Positions 33,581 to 45,749 of a stretch of 48,173 bases of DNA are shown here, piece after piece (position 1 is the stretch's first letter; the number at the start of each line of letters is the position of its first letter). Origin of the DNA: Haplosporangium gracile (lineage: Eukaryota > Mortierellomycota > Mortierellomycetes > Mortierellales > Mortierellaceae); assembly GCA_015499985.1 (NCBI GenBank), contig JAAAUF010000218.1, positions 1 to 48,173 on the forward strand. The letters run 5' to 3'. The position numbers were made by a program, and so were the translations under genes. The notes under the pieces were generated by a model. The model saw only the letters and a list, made by a program, of their open reading frames with translations. It was not told the DNA's origin and did no database searches.

Positions 33581-35072
33581 ATGTCAAGAAGCCACTCCTA
33601 CGCACAGGTCAGTTATCTTTTCGTCCTTCTTCTTGCGACCTTTTTTACTCTTTTCACTTGCTCACTTACTTACTTACTTACTTAGTTGCTTAGAAACAAC
33701 CTTTATCAAAATACATCTGAACTGACAATACATACTTATCTCATTTGCTCCCAATATTCTTTTATTGTTTTAGATCTCAGTGACCGAGCCACGGGATGAC
33801 AACTCGACAGCAACACCAACGACGACGACGCAATCGACTCTCAACACCACCTTTAACTTGCCTCGATTCTCTTCGCTATCCAATGGTTATGCACGAATTC
33901 ATAAGGAAGACGACCTCGAAGAACTAGACAATAATGACAACTTCATTCTGGATCCTATAGCGATACCTTCTCCAACCTCTACAACTCGACAGCAGCCTGT
34001 ACAGGAAGATACACAAATCTCAGTCGCACCTTCCGCTGAACCTTCGTCCTCAACAGCAGCACCCTCCTATGCACGACCACAGTTCCCGGCAGCAGTGGGT
34101 GCTCGACGGATGATCCAACAGACCATGGACGGTGTCTTTTCCAACCTATCTGCCAAGCCTAAGACCGAGCAACCTGCTGTAGAAGAACTGCCTCCTGTAA
34201 GTGCGTGCAAAAAAGAAAATTCTGTACGTCAGTCATCTGACCCATTTAGAACATGGAGAATTCCCATACAGCCAAACTAGTTTTTCATATCTGTTTATCA
34301 AAGGTGCCTGAGAGTTTGCATTTGAAAGAAAAAATGAGGACATACCTAGCTAATCATGGAACCCTTGACTTGCGATAACAATAGCCTTACAAAGCAGCAG
34401 CGCTAGATCAATCACCAGCTTACTATGAGACTACAGTCGTATCGCCATTTTACTCCGAGGATGAGGTTCTTGTTGATGGACTACCTGTTGGAGGGCTTAT
34501 CGGCTTTGTCTGGAGCATGATGAGTAAGTAATACATCTTGCCTCTTCTTTATTTTAACAATCCGTATTATTCACTCTCTTCATAGTGAATTCGGAATCTT
34601 CCTTGAGGCTGATTGCTTCTTCTTCTCGCCCAATCGATCTCGAAATGGACCAATAGCTAACTATTGCCTCTTTCTTCTACTCATGCCTGACGTTAAAATA
34701 GTTTCGACGAGCTTTCAGTTCGTGGGATTCTTTCTAACATATCTACTGCACACGTCTCATGCGACCAAGAACGGATCAAAGTTGGGATTGGGTATCACAT
34801 TTGTGACCATGGGGACGCAAACGATGGCAGGAAAGGGTGATGAGCAGGAGACAAACGCAGACTCTGATACCGGATACATGGGCAACACTGGCAACGGGGT
34901 AGAGGCAGCCGGAGAATTTATGGGTATGTCGTACCTTATGATAATCCTTGGCTTTGCTATTATACTTCATGCGTCTTTTGAGTTTATCAAGGCCAAGAGG
35001 ACCGAGATGGCCATTAACGTCACTTCATCGTCCCAAGCAGCGGAAGCAGAGACCGATGTCTCTGTTGTTTAG
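33581..35072 (+). CDS. Bsd2/NDFIP-family ubiquitin-ligase adaptor
   Basis: Predicted Golgi/endosome membrane adaptor that recruits a NEDD4-type ligase (Rsp5 in yeast) to cargo such as metal transporters. Exons 33581-33607, 33774-34196, 34385-34523 and 34702-35072 give 319 residues. The cytosolic N-terminus is Ser/Thr/Pro-rich. A PPPY motif in LPPPYKAAALDQSPAYYE is the expected WW-domain ligand, and it is assembled across intron 2. The family core follows: DGLPVGGLIGFVWSMMISTSFQFVGFFLTYLLHTSHATKNGSK (given here in two parts: DGLPVGGLIGFVWSMM, then FQFVGFFLTYLLHTSHATK), forming one or two membrane helices. A third helix is SYLMIILGFAIILHASFEF. An Asp/Glu/Gly-rich loop separates them. The first exon has only nine codons; its ATG is preferred because the spliced frame is continuous and no upstream in-frame ATG joins it. 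Confidence 0.85.
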
Positions 35073-35548
35073 TTGTAATTTTAGGTGTACTTTTAGCTGT
35101 AGTAGCCACTCATTAGACATGCTTGTTAAAGATACAAAAGATGATCGTGGATAATGATACTAGGAGTAGTCTGTGAGGATTTTTGTAGCAGGAATTGAAA
35201 AGAACGCGACCAGCTTGACATAGACTGGAGTTGACACGAAATAAAAATAGTCGCTGCGGTCCGGCTGATCCATGCTTCAAGAAGGTTGGAAATGAAATCA
35301 AAGAGAGAGACATGGCCGCTTGACTGTGCCAGTTAAAAAAGAAAGAAGAATCCTGGTTGCGCAACTTGTATCAGCCCCGGTCACCCTGCATCTATTACAC
35401 AGAAACCTAGTAGGACCTGACCCTTGATACGAATCGAGTCATTCTAAGCCACCGATCCTTGACCTTCCTCCTTCAAATAAAACGAACTTTTTTTTTCCTT
35501 TCTTCAAACAACCAATCACACACCCTTTCTCCTTCCCCCCCTCACACC
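35073..35548. other. Intergenic region before the arginyl-tRNA synthetase gene
   Basis: No gene was found. It ends in a CT-rich leader (CCTTTCTCCTTCCCCCCCTC) immediately before the ATG. Confidence 0.5.
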
Positions 35549-38101
35549 ATGGCATTGTCCTTCCCGCTGAACAACGCCCCCTATGGCCTCGTCGCCATCG
35601 CAACCGTTCTCAACGCTCCCGAGGCCACTATCACCCTTAAGCCCGTCCCCGCAGAGACTTCCATCGCCACTAGCCTGATTCCTCAGGGCGCCGCAAAGCC
35701 CGTCAAGATCTCTGGGCAGGTCACCATTGCCCGCTACCTTGTCCGCTCCCTCGCCTCCAACTCTCTCTACACCGAGTCCGATCTGACCCTCGTCACTGCA
35801 CAGGACAACCTCCTCGATATCGTTCGCCAGACCATCGCCACACCTAAGCACATCACCACCCTCGCCACCGCCGCCAACTCGGCCTCGACCGCCTTCTTGC
35901 TCGCCCAGGGCAAGCCCCTACTCGCTGACTATGCTGTCTGGGGTGCCATTACCGCCTACACCAAGAGCCACTCCCTCCTCGCCAACCTCAAGAATCTGGA
36001 AAAGTTCGCCGCCTGGATGAGCCGCATGGACCAGCGCCCGGAGTGCAAGCGCGCTATCGAGCGTGTCGACCAGGCTCTCAAGGACGCCCAGGAGACCATC
36101 GCTGTTGAGGCTGCCACTCTTGCTGCTGAGAAGGCCAAGCTCGGCTCCGTGGTCGAGGTCCCTACCATCGAGGGCTCTGATCCCGATACCGATCCCCTGG
36201 ATGCCTTCAAGAACGTTTTGGCTGCTCAGCTGTCGACCCTTGTCGATGTCGACATCAAGATCCTCTACGACGCTTTGGAGGCTCCCAGGGCTTCCGAGAA
36301 CGGACATGTTGCTCTTTCTGTGCCACGTCTTCGCCTCAAGGGCGCACCCGCTGCGATTGCCGCCGACATTGTCGCCAAGGTAAACGAAGGATGATGCTCG
36401 TGTAAATAATGGTGTACCATGACCCTCTAAAACAATACCTCCCTTTTCTCACATTTTTTTTGTTTTTTTTTTTGTTTGCACAATGTAGTTCCAATTGAAC
36501 GACTACGTGTTGTCGACCAAGGCAGATGGACCATTTGTCAACTTTTTCTTGAACCACATCAAGTTGGCTGACTCCTTGTTCCACAAGATTTACGACACTA
36601 AGGAAAAGTGGGGATGTAACAAGTCTGGAGGCGACAAGATGATTATTGTCGAGTTTTCTTCGCCCAACATTGCCAAGCCCTTCCACGCCGGACACTTGCG
36701 CTCGACCATCATTGGATCCTTTGTCCGCAACATCCTCCAGGCTAATGGTTACGACACTCTCAGCATGAACTACCTGGGAGACTGGGGCAAGCAGTATGGT
36801 CTCTTGGCTGTTGGATTCGAGCGCTATGGATCTGAAGAAAAGCTTCTCGAGGATCCCATTAAGCACCTCTTTGACGTCTACGTCCGCATCAACGTACGTC
36901 TTTTGCCTTGCTTTTTTGTTTTTTACATTTTGCTCCATATAAATCAATATGTAATTTGTTTATCTAACTATTATTTTCTATCTAACTGAAACAATAGGTG
37001 GACGCAAAGGAGAATGAGGCGGTGCACGATGAGGCTCGCGCTTACTTCAAGAAGATGGAGGAGGGTGACGAGGCTGCTCTCAAGATCTGGTCCCGCTTCC
37101 GTGATCTGTCGATTGTCAAGTACAAGGATATCTATGCCCGCCTCAACATTGCTTTTGATATCTACTCGGGAGAGTCTCAGGTCACCGACGGTATGGACCG
37201 CGCCTTGAAGATGTTGCACGAGAAGAACTTGCTCACAGAATCAGAGGGCGCCTTGATCATCGACCTCACCAAGTATAAGCTCGGCATCTGCGTTGTCCAG
37301 AAGAAGGACGGCACCACCCTCTACATCACCCGTGATATCGGCGCTGCCTTGGAGCGCTACGAAAAGTACGGATTCGAGCATATGTACTACATTGTCGCCT
37401 CGCAGCAGGACCTTCACTTGAAGCAGCTATTCAAGATTCTGGAACTCCTCGGATTCGAGTGGGCCAAGAAGGTCACACATCTCAACTTTGGCATGGTCGG
37501 GGGCATGTCGACCCGCAAGGGAACGGTTGTGTTTTTAGAGGAGATTCTCGAAGAGACTCGGGACGCCATGCATGAGGTAATGAAGAAGAACGAGCACAAG
37601 TACGCACAGATCGAGGAGCCCCTCGAGGTGGCCGACAACATTGGAATCTCGGCCATTATGGTCCAGGATGCCTCTGCCCGCCGTATCAAGAACTATGACT
37701 TTGACTGGAAGCGCATGTTCTCGTTTGAGGGCGACACTGGTCCGTACCTCCAGTATGCCCACGCCCGTCTGTGTTCGATTGAGCGCAAGACCGAGATGGA
37801 GGTCAACCCCAAGGCAGACTTGCGTCATCTTGGCGACTCTCGGGCAGCAGGAGACCTGATCACGATGATTGCCCGCTACCCGCAGATTGTCCGCGAGACG
37901 ACCCGCTCGTTCGAGCCTGTGAACATTGTTGGATATGCGATGAAGCTGTCACACAACGTCTCGCAGGCCCTCGAGTCGATGTATGTGATGGGAGCCGAGA
38001 AGGAGGTTGCCGAGGCGCGTCTGTTTATGTACTGGAGCGCGCGTATTACTTTGGGCAACGCTATGCGTTTGTTGAACTTGAAGCCCCAGGAGCGCATGTA
38101 A
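35549..38101 (+). CDS. Arginyl-tRNA synthetase with GST-C-like N-terminal extension
   Basis: Class I aminoacyl-tRNA synthetase that charges tRNA-Arg, probably cytosolic since no presequence is seen. Exons 35549-36379, 36489-36893 and 36998-38101 (phase 0) give 779 residues. The HIGH-type signature is PFHAGHLRST (about residue 343), and the KMSKS-equivalent loop is GMSTRKG (about 582). Other family landmarks are VEFSSPNIAKP, MNYLGDWGKQYG, YITRDIGAAL, FEGDTGPYLQYAHAR and the C-terminal LGNAMRLLNL. Residues about 70-200 (LLAQGKPLLADYAVWGAITAY, FAAWMSRMDQRPECKRAIERV) look like a GST C-terminal all-helical domain, as in synthetases held in multi-enzyme complexes. This makes the protein longer than yeast Rrs1 (about 607) or human RARS1 (about 660). 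Codon choice is strongly biased to C/G third bases (GCC, CTC, AAG), consistent with high expression. The start follows a CT-rich leader. Confidence 0.95.
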
Positions 38102-38514
38102 ATTAGTTACGCACATATACACACACACTTACAGAGGGAGACGACCGACCGCCCTTTTTTTTCAGATCTTTCCTCTCACAGCATTTCAAATAAAACAAGC
38201 AATAATAATAACAACATCTTCTTTTTTATGAACTGCATAGTGCAGCACAAACGTCCGCCACCGCTTTTTGGTGACGCGCAAAAATTGCCTCTCGTCACTC
38301 ATGTCTGGTGGCCAGCCTCTCCCTCCCATCTTTCTTCTCTTTCTTTCTCTCTTTCTCTCTCTCTCCTCACTCTTCTCTCTCCTCCTTTCCATTTCTTTTC
38401 ATTCCTTTTGTTCTTTCATTCTCTTTGTTCATTCATTTTAGTTACTTATTCACTTTGTTCATAGCTCTTATTCAGTCATTCCTTTTGTTCATTTCCTTTT
38501 ATTCATCCTTCCTC

Positions 38515-38580
38515 ACGTCCTCTTCCTCCTAGTCGCGTCCTCTTCCTCCTAGTCGCGTCCTCATCCTCCTAGTCGCGTCC
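38515..38580. repeat. 20-bp tandem repeat
   Basis: Three copies of a unit close to TCNTCCTCCTAGTCGCGTCC, head to tail. The first is preceded by a partial copy, and CT-rich DNA follows. Confidence 0.85.
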
Positions 38581-38668
38581 TCTCCCTCTCCTCAGTCCAA
38601 CGCCCCTTCGTCCTCCCCTCAGGCAGCAAAAGTGTTAGACAACTCTCCTAGTCTTCTTCCGCAGCCTG

Positions 38669-38724
38669 CTCCTGTACTCTTTGACTCCTCCAACACTTTT
38701 CCGACGTAGTGGAGAGTACAGGAG
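38669..38724. repeat. Inverted repeat with perfect 12-bp stem
   Basis: CTCCTGTACTCT (38669-38680) pairs exactly with AGAGTACAGGAG (38713-38724) across a 32-base loop. Shorter arms AAAAGTGTT and AACACTTTT lie nearby. The role is unknown. Confidence 0.7.
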
Positions 38725-39292
38725 GACAACGTTATCTGTATCACAGCCAATCAAACTCCAAGACCAGCAAGGTGGTAGCACCGTGATGGCGATGGTCGTA
38801 CCTGAGCTTCTTTTCTTTCAAACTCTTTCGATGTAGCCAATAGCTTGTTGCAGTGGATATCTTCATACAAGTCCTACTTTGTCTCTCTCTCTCCGCGGTC
38901 CTGCTTTTTGCTCTCTCTTGCTTGCTTTGCCCTGTGTAAGTTTGTCTCTCTTGTGAAAAAGTAAAAATAGGGATTCGGCGTATTGAATTGTATCAACATA
39001 TACTTATTGCCAACGGCTCTTACTTCACCTCCACTCCCTCTCGCCAGTTAGACAAATCGCACCTCCTTCCCCCGCTAATTCTTCTCCCTTTCTTTATTTG
39101 TTTCTCGTCTCTCTCCTTCTTCCTTCTTCATCTTTTCTCATCTCCTCCTTCACTTCCACAACACCATCTACATCTGTCTTCCACAGAACAGAACAGAATC
39201 AAAAACAAACGGCAACACCCACTTCTCACAACCTTCGCCTCTCACCTCTCGTCACAACCGCCATCACTCTACTGATCGACAAAGGCTAGGCA

Positions 39293-42200
39293 ATGTTCTC
39301 CTCCTTCAAGGAGAAACTCAACACGAGTCTCTCAACCCTGCAGGAGAAGGGCCTCAGCACTACGCTTTCGACCACTCATACAACTACTAGTCTTGGAACT
39401 GGCCTCGGTCTCGATACAGGAGGAACCGGAGCAAGAACAACAGGACAGACAGAGACACATGCAGTCGTTGATAGTCAAGGAACAGCAGGCATTGAAACAG
39501 CATCAAGTTCGGGCCCAGCAAATGTTTTTGTTGTTCCCATCGAAACGACAGACTTGACCTCCCTGGCTTCACCCCATTCTCCAACACCGTCTGTTCCCCA
39601 CCATCAACAGCAACAACCAGAACAACAACAACACCACCAACGCTCCTTTAGATCAATTGGTTCCAGGATCAATAGCGGTCCTTCTTCTTCGTCTTTGTTC
39701 TTCCGTCGCCCCCTACAGGCAACCCGCTCCACAGCCGATCTGATTGCCGTTGGCACCTCAACCTCGTCGTCTTCCCCTCTACCACCGGCTACTACAGGAG
39801 CACACTACTTTTTGGATTCAGTCTCTGGAGTGTCCAGTCCGAACCGCCTGGCCATCCTCGTCCAGAAACTGACGCTCGACCCACAGGAGGAAAAGGCCAA
39901 CCCAACAGAACTCGACAAGGCCCGGGACTTTTACAACCAGCAGCAACAACAGCAGCCTTCGGGAACCGAGCTCTCGACAGTCGTGATTGAGAAACTCGAG
40001 ATCTTGCGGCGTTACGAAGCAAGGTTCCCAGGTGAGAAGAACTCCAACAGTAGCAGCAGCAGCAGCATCACTAGCCCAAGCCCTAACAGCGACAACGGTA
40101 CTTTAAAGAAGAAAGGGACGCCAAAGGACGGGGATAAGAGGTTGGTCAATAGGGTGGACGATTGTCAAATGAATTCAAATGGGTACAAGAGCGAATTAAG
40201 GCCGATGAGGAAGAGCCGACTTCCACGAGGCATGCTGCTTCCACGCCTACTCTCCTCCCCTCACCTTTCTCCCTCTCTCACCCCCTCGCTCTACCGATGA
40301 CAGTTTATTTTACTGCCACCCAAGGCACTCGTCTATTCCTCCTTTTATTCAGGATAAACAAACCCACTCACTCCCTCGTCCTTCCCTCCTTTTATATTTC
40401 ATTTCTTCTTTTCCGTAAATATAGACCTTGCAGGTGCATTCAAAAAGATCGTGCAAGAAAAGTTCGCTGCGGAGGCCGTCCTCAAGGCATCGACCCCTTT
40501 GGAAGATTTGGGGGATGTGGATGCATTGGAAGCTCACCTGCAAAACATGTCTACCAAGAATGAGGTATGCCGCCCGTCTTTTCTCTGCTGAAACTGTTTA
40601 TTTCTTTTTTCATACAGCTACCAAAAAAGTCTACCCGCGCATTGACCTTATACGGTATCCTCCATTTGACTGTAGATGTCGATGCAGGAGATCAAGCGTC
40701 TTTCGGAGGAACTGCGTCGTAAGTTGAGGAAACACTTGTCTTTGGAACCAGCACGCGTTATGACAACCATTGTTTACTTACCGGACGGAGCGTCGCTCTC
40801 TCTGCCTTCCACTATAGAAACACTCAAGGCAAAGGAGGAGGAATCGAAGTCGCAAACCGCTCTCATTGAGACTTTGCGCGCGCAACTCATGGTACGTACT
40901 ATTCATTAGACCAGCCCTTCTACTTCAAGCATTTCTGCCACAGATTGTGTGCTAATCCTACAAACTCGCATCGTCGACTTACAGGACTCTGAGCGAAACG
41001 CCAAGGGTAGAACCTTTATTGAGATCGACCTTGATATAGAGACCAAAGTCAACACCTCATTTGATCTCTCTGCAGGATCTCCGCCTTCTGCCCCTGTTAC
41101 GCCTCCACTTCAGATTGACGGTCTCCCATCTACGGCCCCTACAACACCAGTCGCCTCTGGCACACCTCCGACATCAAAATCCAAAAAGCCTAAGGATCCG
41201 GAGAAGAAGAACCAGGCACTTCGGGAACTCATGATCCGCCTGGAAGCTGTCCTCAAGGAAAAGAACCAGGCTCAAGAAGATCAAGAGGAGGCCGTTGAAC
41301 AAGTCAGACAGCTCCAGATCAGGTTCGATCAGGAGATTCAGGTCAACCAGGTTATCACAGGCGAGTTGGACCAGCTGCGAGCCACTGTCGCCGAGTTGGA
41401 GAAAGCTCGCACAGAACGACTTGCTAACTCGACCGGGGCTGCTGAGACTGGATCGACATTGGCACTGGATGACGACATTCAAACCGCACGATCAGAAGCA
41501 GAGGTTGCTCAAGCAGCTAAAAAGGAGCTTGAGATCAAGTTGACAACCGTCCAGAAGGCGCACACAATCCTCCAAGAGTCCATGAGCCAGACTGAGCGGA
41601 CACTTGAGACGGCCAAGAATCAGATCCGGGAGCTGGGCGATGTCTCCAAACAACTACGCGCCGCCAAGTTGGAATTGGATGATACCCAAGAGGAGCTTCA
41701 AGAAAAGCAGCGGCTACTTGACTTGGAACGTCAATGGCGTGAAGAGGCAGAGACGATGCGTGATGCCATAAAGCGGGAGCATGATGCAGCTGTCACGAGT
41801 AGTCGACGGCTTTTGGAGGAGGCACAGGAAAGGTCGACTGCAATGGCGTCGACAGTGGATGCCGCTTTAACTGCAACCAGCGGATATAACGAAAAGATCA
41901 ACTCGCTTCAGTCGACCATCTCCCAGTTCGAGGAGCGTTTTGCTGAGGTAAACCGTGTGCGAGTCGAGCTCGAGCGTACTTTAGCAGGGAGATCAGATCG
42001 TGCATCGGATATCTTAGTTCTCAACGACAGGATTGCACAGCTTGATAAAGAGTCACACACCCGACTGCAACAGATCCACGCATTGACATTGGAGAAGGAG
42101 TCCCTAAACGCCTCATTGGCCGACATTGAGGCGACGACAACCACCATCAAAACGGAACTCGCAGCCGCCGCCGCCGCTGGAACTGAGCAAACTGCAGCGT

Positions 42201-45200
42201 CACTGCCGTCGACAGATGTAGTAATTGAAGCGATCAGCAACGTAGGCCGTAACCCGTCAGCTACAACAATCCAGACTCTGCAGGACAAGATTACTCGATT
42301 GGAAGCGGAACTCGAGGCCATGAGTCCGGTCCCATCCCTGAACGACCTCAAGAAACTACACGACGAGCTCAGCTCCGCCAAACAAGCCAAAGTCGAAGCG
42401 GAAGAGACGATCACAACCCTTCAGGCCAAAGTCCAGGCTGCGGCGGCAGCATCTGAAGCCGCCAAGGAGAGCGATGCAACCATCAGCCTTGAGGAGCTCT
42501 CGTCCCTAAAGCAGGAGCGTGCAGAATTGTCGGAGAAACTGGCGCGTTTGGAGAGATTGCACCAAGGATTTGAGCGATCGTCGTCTGAGCGGATCCGGAC
42601 ATTGGAACAGGAACTTGCTGTCTTGCTCGAACAAAAGGCGGCGCTGGAGGCTCAAGTCCAGGAGCAATCTGATCTTCTCATCCGGGAGAAGCAGAAGGAG
42701 AAGGAACTAGAACAAGCCCGCGTTGCGGAGGGGATCGATCGAGTGACGCTTGAATTGGCTGCTGTGAGGACAGCGGAGCGGTTTGCGAGCAGCAAGGTGA
42801 CCGAGTTGGCCAAGGAGAGAGACTTGGTGGCTGAAAAGGTGGTCAAGCTGGAGAAGCATCTAGAGAAGCTGAAAGAGTGTAAGGTTGGTCAGGAGCAGAG
42901 CTTGACTGGTCGCATCCAGGAGCTAACGCTGGAGAAGGAAGCGCTGAAGAAGCATGTGGAGTCCCTTCAATTGGAACTAGAGCAAGTCAACGCGCAGTCA
43001 GAGAAGAGCGAAAAGAAAAGATCGGACAAACAGATGAGGATATCAGAAGAGCGGGACAGGGCCGTTGTCAGACCGACCGAGTCAGAGCTGGATTTGCATA
43101 CCACGACAGCGGAATCTAACGTTGCTCAATCTGCGCGCCAAGAACAGGACAAGGACAAAGAGCTATTGGTATCACTGACGTTGGAGCTCAAGACAAAGTC
43201 CAAGAAACTCGCCATCGCACAAGAACAGGCCTTGGTCCAGCGAACGATGTATGCCGACAAGATTGCCCAACTCTCCGATCAGATTCAAACCCTGAAGATG
43301 GAGCGAGAATCCTTGTTGCAGCCCAAGACCGAGCTCGAGTCACAACTTGTAGGGATGACAGAAAGGGCCGAGAGACTGGAGCAGCAAGTCAAGGTCATGA
43401 GGGATGACGCAGAGCGCTTATTGTTGACCAAGACGGAGGCGCAGGAAAAACTATCGGGACTTCAAGATCGGGCCAACGCTTTTGGACTACGAGAACGCGA
43501 CTTGAAGGACGCTCTTGCGTTGGCCAAGGAAACGATGCACCAGCGCGATGAGGATCTGTCGTTGACTCAGAAGCAGCTGAAGAAGGCAGAGAATGAGTTG
43601 GAGAAGACTGAGCAAAGGCTGGCCAAGGTTAATCAAGCGAAAAAGTCATTGGAGGAGGAGAATGCCACGCTCAAGGATACCGTCTCCAAGAATCAGCAAG
43701 AGGCCAAGACCCAGGCCAATTTTGCCGCCAATCAACAATCTACGACATCAAAGGAGCTTCAGCGTCTGAAGGCGACACAGGTCAAGACCCTGCAGGAGCG
43801 GGACCAGTTCCAGAAGGACAGAGACCAGCTGATGCAGGATAAGGAAGCGGGTCAGAAGGAACTTGAGCGGAAACAGGCAGAGGTGGAGACCTTGAAACGT
43901 ATACACGAGTCGGCCGAGACCCAGATGCGGAAGTACCAGAGTCAATTGGCTGAGGCCAGGAACCAAGTTGACACCCTTGAGGAGCTGACTTCGATAGCAA
44001 AGCGGGTGGCAGAGACCAAGGTGACTGAGCTGGAGCAACTCAAGATCAAGAGCGCCGAGTCTGAGAAGGAGTTCACCAGAGTCAAGAACCAGCTGAGGAC
44101 CAAGGACGAGGAGTATCGTGCACAAAAGGACAAGTTCAGGTCTGAGGTGGAAGAGACGCGGCTGGTTCTTGGAAATGAGATTGCAGAGTTGACTGAGCAG
44201 CTTGAGAAGAATACGACGACGCTGCAGAAGTTGAGTGTCCAGCATGGCAAAGACCTGGAAGTGACAAAATCTCGGTTGAAGGTGCAGGAGACTCTGGTGA
44301 AGACTTTGGAACAAGAAGCGGAGGAAATCAAGCTTCGGAAGCGAGATCTTGAGATGGAGCTTGTAAGTTGAATACTCTTGGTATATTGTTATTGAGCGCT
44401 CTTATGCGAGTACGAATGATTCTTAATGCTCAATGGTGTGACTCATACTGATGAATAGCAACACTTTAAGGATCTGGAAGAGACTATGGCCAAGGACCGG
44501 GCAGAGCACTCGACCATTGTCGATGACTACAAGATGCGGGAAGGTCATCTGCGAACCATCAATAAGGTAACACGAAGCAACTTTACATAACAACATAGTG
44601 TGTGTGTATGTGTGGGCGTTTATGTGTGTGGGTGCGCATGTTTACATGGAAGAGATGTATGCAGTAGAGCACTGACATATCTTTTTTTCTTGCGCGACAA
44701 CAATATTCACCCGTGTGGTTTTATGGCCTTTTGTAGACCTTGAAAGAAGAGGTGCGCAAGCTGCAGAAGCTGGGTCCTGGTTCACCATTGCCATCACCGA
44801 CATCACCTCACGGGCCTTACAACTCTCAAAGCAATATACCCATCACACCAACACCAGTAACGCCGCGACCAAGAGCTTCTGGTGGAGGGGGACCACAGCC
44901 CCTTGGTAGAGCCGTAACGATGGCTCTGCCTGTCACACCACGGTGGTCGTCACCCAGTCAGTGTCATTCTGTGGCTGATGACGATGTCAATGTCGAATAC
45001 CTCAAGAACGTCCTTCTCAACTTTATGGAGCACAAAGAGCGACGCGTAAGAAACGTCCTTGTTTTGTCTGGACTTTATATATATGCATGAATAATGCCAG
45101 TGATGAGAGTGATACTGACGTGCCTGTTGTTCTCCTCTTGATCGTAAATATTATATGTTAGCAACAATTGATCCCAGTGGTGGCGCAGATGCTTCGACTA

Positions 45201-45239
45201 TCGTCGGACGAGACCAAGCGGTTTTCTAAGGTTGTCTAA
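39293..45239 (+). CDS. GRIP-domain golgin (Imh1/golgin-245 type)
   Basis: Predicted trans-Golgi tether recruited by Arl1. Exons 39293-40031, 40425-40564, 40676-40718, 40818-40891, 40985-44362, 44459-44566, 44737-45045 and 45162-45239 give 1622 residues with consistent phases. The C-terminal GRIP domain reads NVEYLKNVLLNFMEHKERRQ then QLIPVVAQMLRLSSDETKR. It includes the Tyr (EYLKNV) that contacts Arl1 in known GRIP domains, and it is split by the last intron. Residues from about 330 to the last 110 form long coiled coils rich in Glu, Lys and Leu. The N-terminus MFSSFKEKLNTSLSTLQEKG resembles the amphipathic start of golgin-97 and golgin-245. A Ser/Gln-rich linker follows. Introns 1 and 3 are inferred: reading through intron 3 stays open but inserts non-coiled-coil sequence, while splicing at GTAAGT restores SEELRQTLKAKEEE. 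The sequence between introns 1 and 2 has no ATG, so it is easily missed. Confidence 0.85.
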
Positions 45240-45535
45240 GCATCTTATCCATCTCCATATACCCTGTTTTTGTTGTGAATACACACACGTCCTTTTAGTT
45301 GGACCTTTTTCTTTTTTGCTTCTTTATGCATGGCATGTGTGGCCTGGATGCTTCCTGTCAGAGGTTGAGACTGAGACTGAGACTAATTGAGCCCCTTGAT
45401 GTTCCCTTCAACCCCTCGCTATTTGTCTTGCTCTCTCTCTCTCTTTTTTATTCCTTGTCTTTTTTTCCTCTTTCATCCGGACCCTCCTTCACTCATAACC
45501 ACTCGCACCTACCTTCTTCAATCCCTCTCTCTTTC

Positions 45536-45567
<32 letters not shown>

Positions 45568-45749
45568 CTCTTTCATCCTCATCCTCCTCCTCAAGCCCAC
45601 ATCAGCAACCACCCCTACACATCATCATCCTCTTCTTGTCCATCATCCCTCTCCCACAAACCAACAAAGCATACAACACCACCTGCCCTGACAGCAAGCT
45701 GTTCTCTAAAACAAACCACGCTCCTTCTTCCAACTAAACAGCTACAAGC
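45240..45749. other. Intergenic region before the phosducin-like gene
   Basis: CT-rich promoter and leader sequence with CTCTCTTT runs at about 45525-45570. No gene is seen. Confidence 0.5.

Larger units (their letters stand above)
38102..39292. other. Intergenic region before the golgin gene
   Basis: No gene is supported. It holds CT-rich blocks (38330-38520), a 20-bp tandem repeat, a 12-bp inverted repeat and a long pyrimidine-rich leader before the ATG. Confidence 0.5.

Noticed and set aside
38340..38600. CRISPR-like spaced repeat
   Set aside because: The 20-bp units are directly head to tail with no unique spacers, and the setting is eukaryotic.
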